Part shown: positions 24,501 through 37,100 of the stretch, piece after piece
Layout: each line of letters begins with the position of its first letter
How positions within the stretch are numbered: position 1 is the first letter of the stretch
NCBI RefSeq assembly: GCF_024713945.1
Contig: NC_134685.1
Span: 868,001-932,000 of the forward strand
Origin: Dermatophagoides farinae
Lineage: Eukaryota > Arthropoda > Arachnida > Sarcoptiformes > Pyroglyphidae
DNA length: 64,000 nucleotides
Reading direction: 5' to 3'
Program-made: the position numbers and the translations under genes
Notes under the pieces: model-generated
The model's input: the letters and a program-made list of their open reading frames with translations, nothing else
What the model was told of the DNA's origin: nothing
Databases searched by the model: none

Positions 24501-27500
24501 CATCATCATTAGATGTGAGGGGGCGACATTATTATTTCAGCAACAACAACAACAAAAAACTACGCACATTTACACACACATACAAGAGCAATCATTTGTG
24601 TATCCCAAACATACATTATTTTACAGAAGAACGTCATCATAGAAAAAAAAATTGTGTCGTCGATACGCTTGTGTGTTGTGAGTATGAGAGATGTGTTCAA
24701 TATATACACCACCTATGGCTATTTCACACACACACAAATGTTGGTGCTTGTTTAGTTGACGACGTATTGAAAATTTAAATATTACATTACACACATAATA
24801 ACATACGACGATCCACTATTCTTCTAAATCATTAATTAAAGAATTTAAATACGTCGTATTTAAGAATAACAAAAAAAAACAAACATTTCTTGAGAAAAAA
24901 ACAATCTAATCTACTCGATTAAAGAAAAAGTTGATCTTAGGACAAACAAACAAACAAAAAAAATCTTACCTAAAACATTTAAATTATTCTGGAATAATAT
25001 CTGATTCTTTGAAAATTCGGTGATTCAAATTCACTGGAAAGTGAATGATGATGATGATGGTGAGGGTAGCTATTAAAATAATTCCAAAAAAAAAACAAAA
25101 ATCGGAAGCTACGAACAAAACAAAAACGATTGATGGAATACAAGTTGAGTATTTTTTTTTTTTGGAGAATGTGAGCTGAGAAAAAAAAATTAGGACACAC
25201 AAAACAAATTCACAACGTCCAATACGAAAAAAAATCACCACACACACACACCAAAATGGATGGATGATGATTAGCAAAAGTTTTTTTTTATATTTTGAAT
25301 CAATTGATTATGATTTACACTGTTTTATATGATGATTTTTATAACAGAATATGAAATGAATAAGAGAACCTTTTTCGTTTTCGTTATTATAATGACGACG
25401 ATGATGATGATGATGATAACGACGTGGACAACTGAAACAATCGAATGATGATCGAATCACACACACACACAAAAAACACAGACAAATGGCGACAAATAAT
25501 GAGGCAAAATAAAAAATGAAAGCCACAATCCACGAAGGGAAGTACAAACGCACACACACACACACATGCACACAAAAACGTAGATGATACGCCACAATAA
25601 AAGCCAACTGTGAACTGAATTGAACATTAAGTCATGTATAGTATACGACAAACGACGTCGATATATTTTTTTTTGTGATGTGTAATGATGATGATGACGA
25701 TAGTTTTTTTTCGATTGCTAGTGGTCATGTCCGTCTACGTCATCATCAACTTTGCTCCTCCTGTTTCTTTATTTTCATTGACATTTTCATCAACATTTAT
25801 TAATGCTACTACCAAATCAATGTAAACGGAACAACTACTACGATAAATTTTTTTTTTTTGGCATTTTGAATTAAATATATATAAAACTAGTAGTATATCA
25901 TTTGAGTAGTAGCATTATAAATGATAATAAATCAGGTATAACTTTCAAATTTCATTCCAATCAATGCCACTACTACTGCCGATGATGTATCGGTATTTTT
26001 TCGATTAGAATAATTTCGATCCGATTTCATCATCATTATCTCATTGTGGAAAGAATTCCATTTCGAAATAATTTGCTCACCCACACCATATATTTCAGTG
26101 ATTACTATTCGGAAAAAAAAATCAAACAAATTTATTGATTGATCAATTTAACCGATTCATATATTCGTATTTCCTTGAAATTTTTGTTTGAGCCGATTAT
26201 TTTAACGAATCTGGAATATATATAGAATAAAATGAATGAGAAATGAAAGAAAAAAAGAAAATTTTTTTCGGTAATTCATTCAACACACATGAGAAGAAAA
26301 TTAAATGTGGTGTGCATACACACACATAAGAAAACGACCTCGACGATTCAGTAGTCATGTCTTTTATTTCTCTTTTTTTTTTTTTTTTGGTTGTGACAAC
26401 CAAAAAAATATGGTGTATTGTAAATTGTAATATCACATCATATGACTTTCATCATCATCATCATCATTGCCATAATCATCCGACCAATCATTATCATCAT
26501 TACTCTGGTTTATAAATGATGATGATGATGATGATGAAATCCAATCCAATCCATTCGGATTCACTGTTGCTCGATATATTTATTTTGTTTCCTACCTGTT
26601 TTTTGATCTGGGGGAAAAAAAAGAAATTGTTGATAATTATACTCATTATACACACACTGACCAATAAATTATAAGCACACAAAGATTTTATTTTTCGTAG
26701 GATAAAAAATCTTTCAATTTCAAACAACCGAAATCGATATATCGATAGTTTCGATGATTTTCAACAACAACAACAAAAAAAACGTTCGAATTTCTTCATT
26801 AGTAGTATTTAAAAATGATTTACTTTTTTCAAGAGATTTTTAATAGATTTAAAAATTTTTTTTTGTTGTTGTTGTTTTCGTTTTTTTTTTCATCACCATC
26901 ATTATCATCAACGAAGTAACAAAAAAAAAAAAAAACGCCTTTCCTTTTTTTTTCTTTCATTCCATTCAATTCATTCAACATCGAATAGCGAGTTATATGT
27001 TATAATAATATGTTCAGGAAGTAAAGCAGCCCCCCACAAACACCATGTGTGTGTGTGTGTAAACAAGTCACCACACCACACCATCACGACGATATGAACG
27101 AGGAACGAATTTCCCAGTTTTTTTTTCTCCCCAAAATCCAACAAATGTATCCAAATTAACATTTTGATGATTTTTTTTTAATACAAACACACAATTATTA
27201 CGTACAAATAGTGTGTGTGTGTCTTGTGCATGTTAGACGCTCTTAGCGAAAAACGCTAAAAACTGAACAACGAAATTGTCATATACCTGTTGTATCCTGT
27301 ATGTACCGATTTAAAGGTAGACATTAGACTTGACCTAAATTTATCATCATCTTCATCATCATCATCAACAGCAGCAGCAGCAACAACAAGCCCTACTGAA
27401 CAAGTAATCTACTCCTTTTTTTTCAATATATGAAAGATTTGTGAAAATGGATGAAATTTTTTTTTATTTTTATTTTTATTTCAAGTGAGTGAATAGTAAG

Positions 27501-28759
27501 TAGTAGGTGGATCATTCATATTGCTTCTCTCTTTCATGTTTTTTTTTTTAAATTGATATTTCTCTCTCTCTCTCTCACTTTATGTATGTTTTTGTTTTCT
27601 TGTAAGCAAAGGATTTATACATACATACACACACACACACTCAAAGGATTCAATTTTGGTGTTTTGGCAACAAGTGGGCAATATATTTATTTGATTCCCA
27701 TCATTATTATATATTATAACACTGATGTGCAATTTTTATTTGAGCAATTTCTAATGTGAAAAAAAAAATGGTAGACCAAAAGTAATCTCACATACTGAGA
27801 GGTGAGCAAGTTTTTCTTGTTTTTTTCCAACATTTCATAGTGTTGTTCACTTGGCAAAACAAAAAAAAAACAAAAAAAAAGATACATCACTGAAAATGGA
27901 TTTTCGTTCTACCAACGGGTGGGTTATGTGTGTGATATATATATATAATAAACACCTAAAAAAAGTTCTAGGGTGAATTTTTTTTTTGTTTTTTTTTTGT
28001 TGTTGTAAAAGATAAAAAATTTCTATACAGATAACAGTAGTGTGTGTGTGTGTGTGTGTGTGTGTTTTGTTGCATTCATTTGAGAAACATTCGAATAACA
28101 ATTACAATTGACCGTGTAACGCCATCTTGAGGAATAGTTATAGTACAATTTTTTTTACAACAAAAAAAAATGATAATCATTTATAGCCGCCGGGTAATGG
28201 ACAAAAAAAAACAAACAAGGATGATCCCCATCAGTATGTGAACAAAAAACTTTGGGCCTTTCCTTTCAAAGATGAAAAAAATTTTGTTCTCAATTTTTAT
28301 TCCTTACATTGTAAGGCTTACAACTACAACAACAACAACAACAAATCAATATTTGGTCCTCAATGTCAAACAAGTCGTCAAAAAAAAAAAAAAAAAAAAT
28401 GATAATAATCTTTTTTGATAATTAAAGCAAGAAGAAAACGAAAAAAAACCAATGATAATCGCTAAATTTTACCTTCATTCATTCACTCACTCATCATCAT
28501 CATCAAAAAAAATGTTGTTGTCATTGGACAAATGATTGATTGATTGGAATAATCATTCAATTGAAATTAGTGAATGATTTTGGGGCCCTGTTTTTTTGTT
28601 GTTGTTGTTATTGTTAATGGAACAAGAACAAAAAAAAAATTCCAACAAACTTTTTTTGGAAATTGTCAAAAAAAAAAAAAGAAAAATTTTCTTGGTAGCA
28701 CAAATGAGTTATGTAATCTTCGATGACATTGATCATATAAACACACACACACACACACA
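21569..28759. other. About 7.2 kb without a confident gene
   Basis: Upstream of the ZFAND start codon. Content is mainly low complexity: (CA)n near 21692-21704, 22040-22055, 23857-23874, 25552-25564; (GT)n 23027-23043 and 28040-28064; a 22-T run at 23681-23702; (CCA)n near 23787-23802; many (ATC/GAT)n blocks; an imperfect hairpin TTAGCG-AAAAA-CGCTAA near 27243-27259. A minus-strand donor-like CAACAG/GTATATG near 27283-27293, preceded by an ATG and 12 sense codons, could be a first exon or 5' UTR of something. A GTATGT donor near 22526-22534 could belong to a ZFAND 5' UTR exon. None of the ORFs resembles a known family. Confidence 0.5.
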
Positions 28760-28761
28760 GC

Positions 28762-30072
28762 CCTGCAATTGACCATCTCATCAACCTTAACACCGTCACC
28801 AACACCAAAATTCTAGGAGTGACGTTTACTCAAAATCTGAAATTTGATTGCCACATCCAGAACAAAATCTCTCAATTGTATAAATATCTAAACATTCTGA
28901 AACTGCACATCTCGCACAAATACGGCCTCACTCATTCGAGAAGACTTATTCTGTACAAAAACTTTCTTCTTCCCTCCCTTCTCTATGCCTCCGAAATCTG
29001 GAACAATAAAATTAACTTTAAAACAAAAAGAATGCTCAACACGTTCGACAACGCCATCCTCAGAAATGCTATTAATGCCTACAAGTCTACACCAATCGAT
29101 TGCATCCATCTACTCACCAATTCTCCTTCTATCCTGGACACTATAAATCTGAAATCTGATGTTCACAACTTGAAACAAAAACTCCCCCCTCTTTTTACCA
29201 CTAACCCCCTTATCATCCCAATACACCCCATCTCCAACACCAACTCACACTTTGACCTCACCCTCTCGACACACACCCTGACTTTCAACGAATACAAACT
29301 TTGTCACACAGTCATCCAATCATCTGGCTTCTCTCTCACCACCAAATACAACAACCATACTCAGACAAAAGAAGCTTCTTATCATAACATCTACAAAACT
29401 TTATCAACTTATCTCTCCCACGAACACAATAGCCCCTTAAACAGCATTCTCATTGTCACAAACACCAAAAATCTTTTCGATTACAAATCCACAGTTTCAA
29501 AAATATCTAACAAATTAATTAATTTAATATTTGATCATCACATAAAAATCTTTTTTAAATTCTCTTCCTCCACCCCTCCCCCCATCACAAACATTCCGGA
29601 AAAATTCTCTTACAATCACACAACACAAAAAATCATTGATTCATTGACAAACTCCAAATTTCATTCACTCATGAACATCATACATGATAATTGTACTAAA
29701 GATCCTGTCAAACTTCTCTACGAACACAATTTAATTTCTTTCCCCCAAACACAGGCTACTACTTCCTTTCTTACGGGACACGGTCCCACTCGGGAGTATC
29801 TACATCGCATATGGAAAATTAGTCCGTCGCCTCTGTGCCCACTTTGTAGTCTGCCTGAAACATACACACACATCACACTACACTGCCCGAGATTTTTTGA
29901 CATTACCAATACATACATTCAACAACACTCTCATATTCTCGCTGATACAATTATATTTCTAATCAAAAGCAACACCTTCCATACCTTCTGCCAACACATC
30001 CACCACCATTTGCGCTTACACAACCGTTCCCTTAAATTTTCACACACACCCCATAGTACACTCCCACAATGA
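28762..30072 (+). CDS. C-terminal part of LINE ORF2 (post-RT region and CCHC motif), 5'-truncated
   Basis: A continuous 436-codon frame enters from the truncation point without its own start. It opens with KILGVTFTQNLKFDCHIQNK and continues to LLPSLLYASEIW, the conserved segment just after the palm/thumb of LINE reverse transcriptases in I/R1/Jockey-like elements. The middle (29440-29560) aligns in position with an RNase H domain, but the expected catalytic Asp of the usual TDS motif appears as Asn (VTNTKN), so activity is doubtful; that assignment is weak. Near the C-terminus CPLCSLPETYTHITLHC (from 29836) is the Cys-x2-Cys-x7-His-x4-Cys knuckle typical of ORF2 ends. The frame ends at TGA 30070-30072. 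The endonuclease and RT catalytic domains are missing, so the product cannot mobilise the element. Confidence 0.85.
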   Translation, partial: PAIDHLINLNTVTNTKILGVTFTQNLKFDCHIQNKISQLYKYLNILKLHISHKYGLTHSRRLILYKNFLLPSLLYASEIWNNKINFKTKRMLNTFDNAILRNAINAYKSTPIDCIHLLTNSPSILDTINLKSDVHNLKQKLPPLFTTNPLIIPIHPISNTNSHFDLTLSTHTLTFNEYKLCHTVIQSSGFSLTTKYNNHTQTKEASYHNIYKTLSTYLSHEHNSPLNSILIVTNTKNLFDYKSTVSKISNKLINLIFDHHIKIFFKFSSSTPPPITNIPEKFSYNHTTQKIIDSLTNSKFHSLMNIIHDNCTKDPVKLLYEHNLISFPQTQATTSFLTGHGPTREYLHRIWKISPSPLCPLCSLPETYTHITLHCPRFFDITNTYIQQHSHILADTIIFLIKSNTFHTFCQHIHHHLRLHNRSLKFSHTPHSTLPQ

Positions 30073-30137
30073 ACACTTCACCCACTCCCCCTTTTCATTT
30101 TGTAAATATTAAGTTTTATTTCTTACTTTAACCGAAT

Positions 30138-30143
30138 AATAAA
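30138..30143 (+). promoter_or_regulatory. AATAAA signal at the LINE 3' end
   Basis: AATAAA 25 bases before the poly(A) tail of the element, consistent with reverse transcription of a polyadenylated RNA. Confidence 0.6.
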
Positions 30144-30163
30144 ATTTAGAGAGTTATGCTCTC

Positions 30164-30209
<46 letters not shown>

Positions 30210-31902
30210 CACACACATTCACTAAATTGAATTGAAACATAACGATACACAACATACGACGCAACAAGTATGGCATCAAATGTTGATGCTATGCCATCAT
30301 CATCATCATCATCATCAGGCCAAGTGAATGAACGAATTAAACAAAAGGAAAACAAAAATCCAGTTCATCAAACTGCCAACACAACATTCAACCATTTATT
30401 TGCGTTTTTTTTTTTTAAACCAGGATTCTAGTGTGTGTTTGTGACCTATGTGTGTGTGTGTGTGTGATCATACATACACCAGTGTCATTCAACTTTTTTT
30501 TTTGTTTTTTTTTGTTTTGTTTTGTTTTCTATACATTTCCTCTGTTGACCATCATCATCATAATAAACATATCATCAATGAAAATGTGGTTATTATAAAT
30601 GCGGAAAAAGTTAAATGGAAAAAAAAGTGGTGCGTGTGTGGGTGTGGACATCATAACTATGATGATGATGGTGGTGGTGGTTTGATTCAAAACCAGATTT
30701 TTTTTTGTTCTTTTTTAAAAAATAAAAATATCCACCAACACAAACATGTGGAGTAGTGGTATTCTTATTTTCAAAACAGAAGAAACAGAATTTTGTTTTT
30801 TTTTCAGTAATTCATTCATCCATCCGAATTCATTCATCAAATCGATATGAGAATGGCTATGACACATGAAAGAAAATTCTCTATTCACACATCTCATCAT
30901 GGTGATGTGATAAAGAATTTGAAATTTGATGATGATAAAAAAAACGAGAATTTTCGTATTAAATTCAATGACGCATTCAAGTGATGATGATGATGATGAT
31001 GATGATTGTTCACCCGAAACAACAGAGAATAAAAAATAAAAAAAAAGTTCACCAACCATATACTTTCGAAAGGCCAATGAATGTGTAATTTTTATATGTA
31101 TAGAAGAATCGAATGATGATGCTGCGTATGATGATGATGATGATTTTGCCTTCACTAAATTCTGAATCAACAAGAAACAAATTTAGAATTTAGTTAGGTT
31201 CAATGATTGTCATTTGGTTAGGTTACATTACCCCAGTGATGATGATGATGATGAAATGTAAAAAAAAACCGGATAAAACTAGAAAAAAGTACGATACAAT
31301 CAGATGATAAAATGTACTGAGGGGCTGTTGCTGCTGCCAATAAATTTTGATGATTGAAAATCAATTTCAATTTGATTATTTCTATTATCCTAGTTTCCGA
31401 TTTTTTATTTTATTTCAATGATGATAATGATGATGATCACATGATGATGATGATGACAGTGACAGTATATATATTACAATAACCTGATAATCGATTTTGA
31501 ATATCGATTATCGAAATTGTTTATTACTCAATATATGCATGCCCAAAAAGAGAAAGAGAGAGTGAAAAAAAACTCGATGACAATCAATAGACAAAAAAAT
31601 CGATCATCAAAATCAATCAAAATTGTCTCATTGCCAAAAAAAAAATTAGTGATACCCAAAATTAATCCTAAAAAAACATGTGTAAAACAGACAAACGATG
31701 GCATGAACAAAATGAAATATTGATATGAACGTAGCAATAAAAAGGTCAAAGTTCATTTGAATCAAAAATTTTTTTTAATTCATTTTTTTTTCTCAATCAT
31801 AAACAATACAACACGACAATCATTCAACATTAAACAAAAATCAATCAATACTTGTGTGTAATACAATATATACTTTTTTCTTTTTATACACATAAATTAA
31901 AA

Positions 31903-31915
31903 ACAACAACAACAA

Positions 31916-31948
<33 letters not shown>
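31903..31948. repeat. (CAA)n microsatellite
   Basis: Interrupted CAA run on the plus strand in non-coding DNA. Similar (CAA)n, read on the gene strand, supplies the poly-Gln tracts of PATJ and PIP5K. Confidence 0.9.
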
Positions 31949-31950
<2 letters not shown>

Positions 31951-32094
31951 ACGACAATAACAACAACAAAAATCACTTGTATATATAGAGGTAATTGGTG
32001 TGTTTTGTTTTGTTTTGATTAATTCAATAATTCTGTAAATTCTGAATTTTCAATAATTGAAAATTCAACAGGTTTGTAGGTGGGCGTTTGTGTC

Positions 32095-32131
<37 letters not shown>

Positions 32132-33663
32132 ATATGTCAAGGAAATAAAAACCGGAAACAGGATTTGAATGATTTCATTTCATTAAAATAATATAATATA
32201 TGCAATTGTGTATGTGAGTGACAATGACAAAAAAAAAATTAAAAATATACTGCTGCTGCTGCTGTCGTTGTTGTTGTTAATGTGTTTTCAATACAATTAA
32301 GATTAGATAATAAAACGACAGATGTCCAATTGAAAGATGAAATGGAGTGAGAGAGAGAGAGCAAGAAACAAATTTCGATTAATGAAAAAAAAAATTTGAT
32401 GATTGAATAACGATATGATTCATTTATAATGGATGGAATGATAATGAATTCCATTGATGATAATGATGTAATTTTCGTTTTCTCTCTCTCTCTATCTTCA
32501 ATTCACTCACTAAATTACTCACGAAATTAATCAGATCAGTTCAAAAAATTACATGTCCTTCAAACTGTATGTTTAAACATCATTAATATTCATCCATTAA
32601 TTCAAAAAAACACCATGTAGATAATTATGGATATCGATGATGTATGAAGATAAAATTTTCATCAGCAACATTATCAACAAGTGATGATTATCTCATCCAA
32701 TTCGATAGGATATAAACAAAAAAATCCATATCAATGCTCCAAGTGGCAGGATTTTTTTTTTTAGTGTTTCCGCATTTAAAATTTGACATTGAGAACAATT
32801 TGTGTATACGTATGTGTGTGTGGTTTCATTGATTTACAATTGAATCAATTAATTAAAAATCAGTGTGGGTGCAGGAAAGCTAGCGGATGGCTGAAGGAAA
32901 AAACAACAACAACAAAAAAAATGATTGACAATTTTTTTTTTAGTCTGAAAACATGTGATTGATTGATGTATAAACTACACACACACACACATGCACACAA
33001 ACAAACGTGAAAACAATAATCAGGATAAAAATCTTTTTTTTTTGACACAAGAAAATTTGAAGAACAAACAAACGAACAAACGAAAAAAAACGTCTTTGGT
33101 TTTCATTTCACAAATCTTAATGATGACGATGTTTTTTTTTGCGTCATAAATTGATGGGGCTGAGGGGTTGGTTGGTTGGTATGAGTATGTTGAATATGAA
33201 TTTAAATTTAGATCATCATAACATAAAAAAAAATGTGATGTGTCATTTCTTCTTCTTCGTCTTCGTCTGGGATCATTTGTGATGCTTCTGAATCAGGATT
33301 TTTTTTTTTTTTGGCAGGCATTAAAACGAACAATAATAGCGTGTGCACGCCGTTAATTATTAGGTAATTCAATTTGATTGTTTGTCATGAATAACGACGA
33401 CGACGAAAACATCACACAATTTATATGTGTTTGTGTCATTGAGAATTATAATCATTGTGAATCATCATCATCAGAATAAAGAATTCTTGAATCTAATACC
33501 AAACAACAAAAAAAAAGAAAGGATTTCTATAGAAATTCATGAATGATGCAATTGTACATTATTATTATTATAAATCAAATTTATCACATTGTCAAATGAT
33601 AATGTCCTAAGAATATTCCTATGTATTTTTGGCTTTGTTGATTTGTTTGTTTGTTTTTATTGC

Positions 33664-33820
33664 TTAAACAATTTGTGATGATGATGCGATGTAGCGAATG
33701 AAGTTATATAGCTGCTCATCGATGGCTTGCTGTTGTTGTTTTTGGTTTAATTTGGTTTTGATTGTAGATGAATGTGATGATTTCGAGGAGTAAAAATGAA
33801 AAAATTCATTATAATCGGGT
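33664..33820 (-). other. Candidate alternative last exon of PIP5K
   Basis: Minus strand: a long pyrimidine tract ending GAAAG precedes a 157-base open segment that ends in TAA at 33664-33666. Read after a phase-2 donor it gives 52 codons containing PDYNEFFHFYSSK and AIDEQLYNFIRYIASS, not obviously low-complexity. The PIP5K exon ending at 35314 has exactly that phase, so splicing past the 34156-35178 exons would give an in-frame alternative C-terminus. Vertebrate PIP5K genes do have alternative C-termini, but no homology is recognised here. A chance ORF in the 3' UTR remains possible. Confidence 0.25.
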
Positions 33821-34155
33821 CTTTCAAAAAAAAAAATTCGAATAACCAAAAAAAAAAAAAAAAAAAAAGAATAAGAAAAAAGGATTAGAATTTATGATGA
33901 TTCAGTGTCGTGTGTGTGTGTGTGTGTGTGTGTGTGATGTCGAAATAGAAATAATAATAAGAAAAAATCGAACAAATTAGGAATTCGAAAGTGAAAGAAA
34001 AACACATACAGATGATGATGATGATGATGAATTATCACGGATTTTTTTCCTTTAAATTCAACTAAATAAACAGATATACAGAAATACAGAAATAGGAAAA
34101 CAAAAACTCAGTGCGTACAAGATTCACACATTGATATTGAGACATATATAATAAA

Positions 34156-37100
34156 TCAATCTTCAGCAATGGTCGACAGTATCGGTGTGGTTGGTCGTTG
34201 TAATATTGATGATTGAATATAATCAATTATTGGCTGTTGTTTTGCTGAATTCTTTACAAAGGAAGAGGGAAAAAATTAGACAATAGAAAACAATGATAAT
34301 TAGAGACAAATACCAACAAACAAATGACAAAAACAAGAAAAAAAACACAAAATTTCTATCTATTCTGGCATTCTTCTATATAGATAAATACAAACAAGGA
34401 TGCCAACATACAGGACACTGTGTTCATTTTCGTTCCAGTAAAATTGAAACAGAAAGTTTTAGTTCTGTTGTGGTGATGAGAACGTGATTGAATGTTTGGG
34501 CGTTTTTTTTTTTTTTTTTTGCTTGGATTGTGGCTCATTAGATAAGAAAAAATGTGAAAGACAAACACAGCAAACAAACGAAAGTAAGAAAGAAATTAAG
34601 TTCAAGAATTATGAACTAGTAGTAGTAGTAAAAAGAAGCAATAATATGTAGATTCTAGTGTGTGGTTAGATCACAACCGGATATAGGTAGAGCCATTGTT
34701 GTGGAAATGGTTTTATTGTTGTTGTTGTTGTTGTTTTTGTTGTTGGTGTATAATCGTACATACCACTTCTTCTTCATCATCATCATCATCATCGATAATA
34801 ACATGGTCATCGATATTCGATTCGTTTGTTGAACGTAAATTTGAATGATGATAATGATTCGATGATTGATTTGAATGATGATTCATTTTATGCCGTAACA
34901 TTCGCATCGGTGTCGATGGATAATCTATAGAAATGATAAAATTAAATTATCAATTGATGATAAAAAAAATCAACCAAAAAAAAAACAATTTACATTCACT
35001 TTCACTTGATTCAGTCAATGATGGTGTTCCTTCTGTATGTGTGGGTGTTGCCGTTCCAATACTATGCGGTGGTGTCCATGTAATAGTGCTTTTTATAGTG
35101 CTACTACCCAAACCGGATGATGTGAATGATGATGAACCAGAACTACTAACCGTTGATTCGTTATATTGTTCTTGATTGCTAAATAAAAAAAAAGGAAAAA
35201 ACAAAAACAAACAAAAATCGGACAACACCGGGCACGGGTTGTTGTTGTTGTTTCAATGATGATGATAATGATTATAAATCATTATTCTTGATAGAAAACA
35301 TAAACACACCTACTTCTGATCATGAATCGATTGTTGTTGTTGTTGTTGTTGCTGTTTTTGGATCACACTTTGTATAATTGATTGTTGTTTATTAACAGTC
35401 TGTTTAATGACAGCTGTTTTAAGATATTTTGAATTATCAATCGTAGGAAATTGACCACCAATACCACTATTAAAAATATGACGATCACGTAATGAATTTG
35501 TGTGCTGAATATTGCTCATAACAACAAGTGGTTGCTGTTGTTGTTGTTGTTGCTGTGGTTGTCCTTGTTTATTAATAACTGTATGATTTTGTTTTGGTTG
35601 GGTCATACCTGTGAAAAAAAAACAAATTCCATTAATTCATCAATAATAAACACTCGGATATTCAAATGCAAATCAAAATAGAATTATTGTGGAAAACTAA
35701 AACGAAAAAAAAAATTCAAACCACGGAAAAATTCTCACCGGTAATCGAGTAAGATTTTTCGCGATCATTATTATCATCATCATCATCATTTGATATTTGA
35801 TTTTGGCTAATTGTATTATGATTGGCAGTGGTGGTGGTGTTGGTGATGATTGCCCGTTTATTATGGGATGATGGTTTATTCAATGCTTTTTTTTCGTTCA
35901 AAAAAAAACGGAACAAACAGGAACAATAGACGATCGATGGATAGGAGAAATCACAAGATGCAAATGTGGAAGGAAAGAATTTTTTTTTGTTTGGTAGAAA
36001 AAAAATGTGAAACAAAGAAACGAACAAGGATCAAGAATCAAAACAATAAAGACATGAAGACAAAGAATTTGAATCCAAACATCGTCATCATCAGGACAAA
36101 AAAAAATTTCATTGATTAAAGAACAAGGGAAAAAAACAAATCATCATTCATTCATTCATTCACAAAAACATTTAGTGATAGAAAGGACACATACCAAGAC
36201 CTATGTAACTTGTAACCAAATTACGAAATTTTCGATGTGGTCCTTTGATTTCAGGCAAATCGACTGATTGATTGATGGATCAAGTTATTTTTTTTATAGT
36301 AGTAGTAGTAGTAGTATGGTTTTAAATGGTAGTGAGATTAATTTTTGGAAATAGAAAAGAAAATAGAAAGAAAGAAAAGGTTTTGTTGTTGTTGTTAGAA
36401 GCGGTTAAGGTTATGGAAGCATTTTTTGTGGATGTGTGAAATTTGTGGAAGAAAAACAAACAAATATACATTTTTTTTTTTTTGGATAAAAATTGGACCA
36501 AATTGAAACACTTACGTGATGGAATTTTTCGAAATACTTTTGTGCTCATAAAATCATGAAAACGTTGTGCATAAAAACCGGGACGATGTACAGAAATTGT
36601 ATCACCATCATGTAATACAGATTTCCATGTATGTTCCAATTTTTTACGAAAACGATATGATTGTAATATATCAATGATGCCAACATATAATAATAAACGT
36701 TCGCCTCTGGAATTTCGTGCCGGTATTCCACCAGGTCTGGAAAAAAAAAATTTTGAAAATAAATACCACACACAATTAAATTCACATACGGAATATCTTC
36801 TTCTTGGTCGATTGGATCCACTTCAGCTTGTATTGATTCCAATGCCGTTGAGAATGCTGCAATTCTTTGTTTATTTGTTGTGGATTTTTGCCTGGTCAAT
36901 TGTTTTTGATGATTATTATCACCACTAATATTTGTTGTGTCGAAATTTTTAGACAATTCTGCCAATACAGCCTGTTCAGCTTGTTGACGATGACGTTCTT
37001 CTTTTTCTTTTGCTGATTGATCTAAATTATGTACACCAACCAATAGGGAATAATCCATTATTTTAAAACTTTCCAATACACGACAATCACGTTGCATTGT

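Larger units (their letters stand above)
28760..30195 (+). mobile_element. 5'-truncated non-LTR (LINE) retrotransposon inserted in a (CA)n microsatellite
   Basis: The element begins abruptly after about ten CA units (28740-28759), carries one open frame to 30072, a short 3' UTR with AATAAA at 30138-30143, and ends in a 28-base poly(A) tail (30168-30195). CA repeats resume at once (30195-30217). Internal base use is unlike the surroundings: C-rich on the plus strand with almost no microsatellites. This is the pattern of target-primed reverse transcription with a (CA)n target, where any target-site duplication would be hidden by the repeat. The reverse-transcriptase core is absent, so this is a dead 5'-truncated copy. 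The intact frame suggests a recent insertion. Confidence 0.88.
30218..34155. other. Region between the LINE and PIP5K, likely PIP5K 3' UTR plus intergenic DNA
   Basis: No confident gene. Contains (ATC/GAT)n blocks, (GT)n at 30449-30468, 32098-32130 and 33907-33935, (CAA)n at 31903-31948, (CTG)n near 32251-32263, and A/T runs. Two exon-like minus-strand segments stand out. One is 33664-33820: acceptor, 52 open codons, stop. The other is 31067-31161, with a pyrimidine-rich acceptor ending GATTCAG, 31 open codons and a GTATAT donor. Either could be an alternative 3' exon of PIP5K or chance; both are described as findings. Confidence 0.5.

Noticed and set aside
30715-31173. Minus-strand ORF of 152 codons
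   Set aside because: As a whole it mixes Ser runs from (ATC)n with Phe-rich filler; only the small segment 31067-31161 is exon-like and is reported separately.
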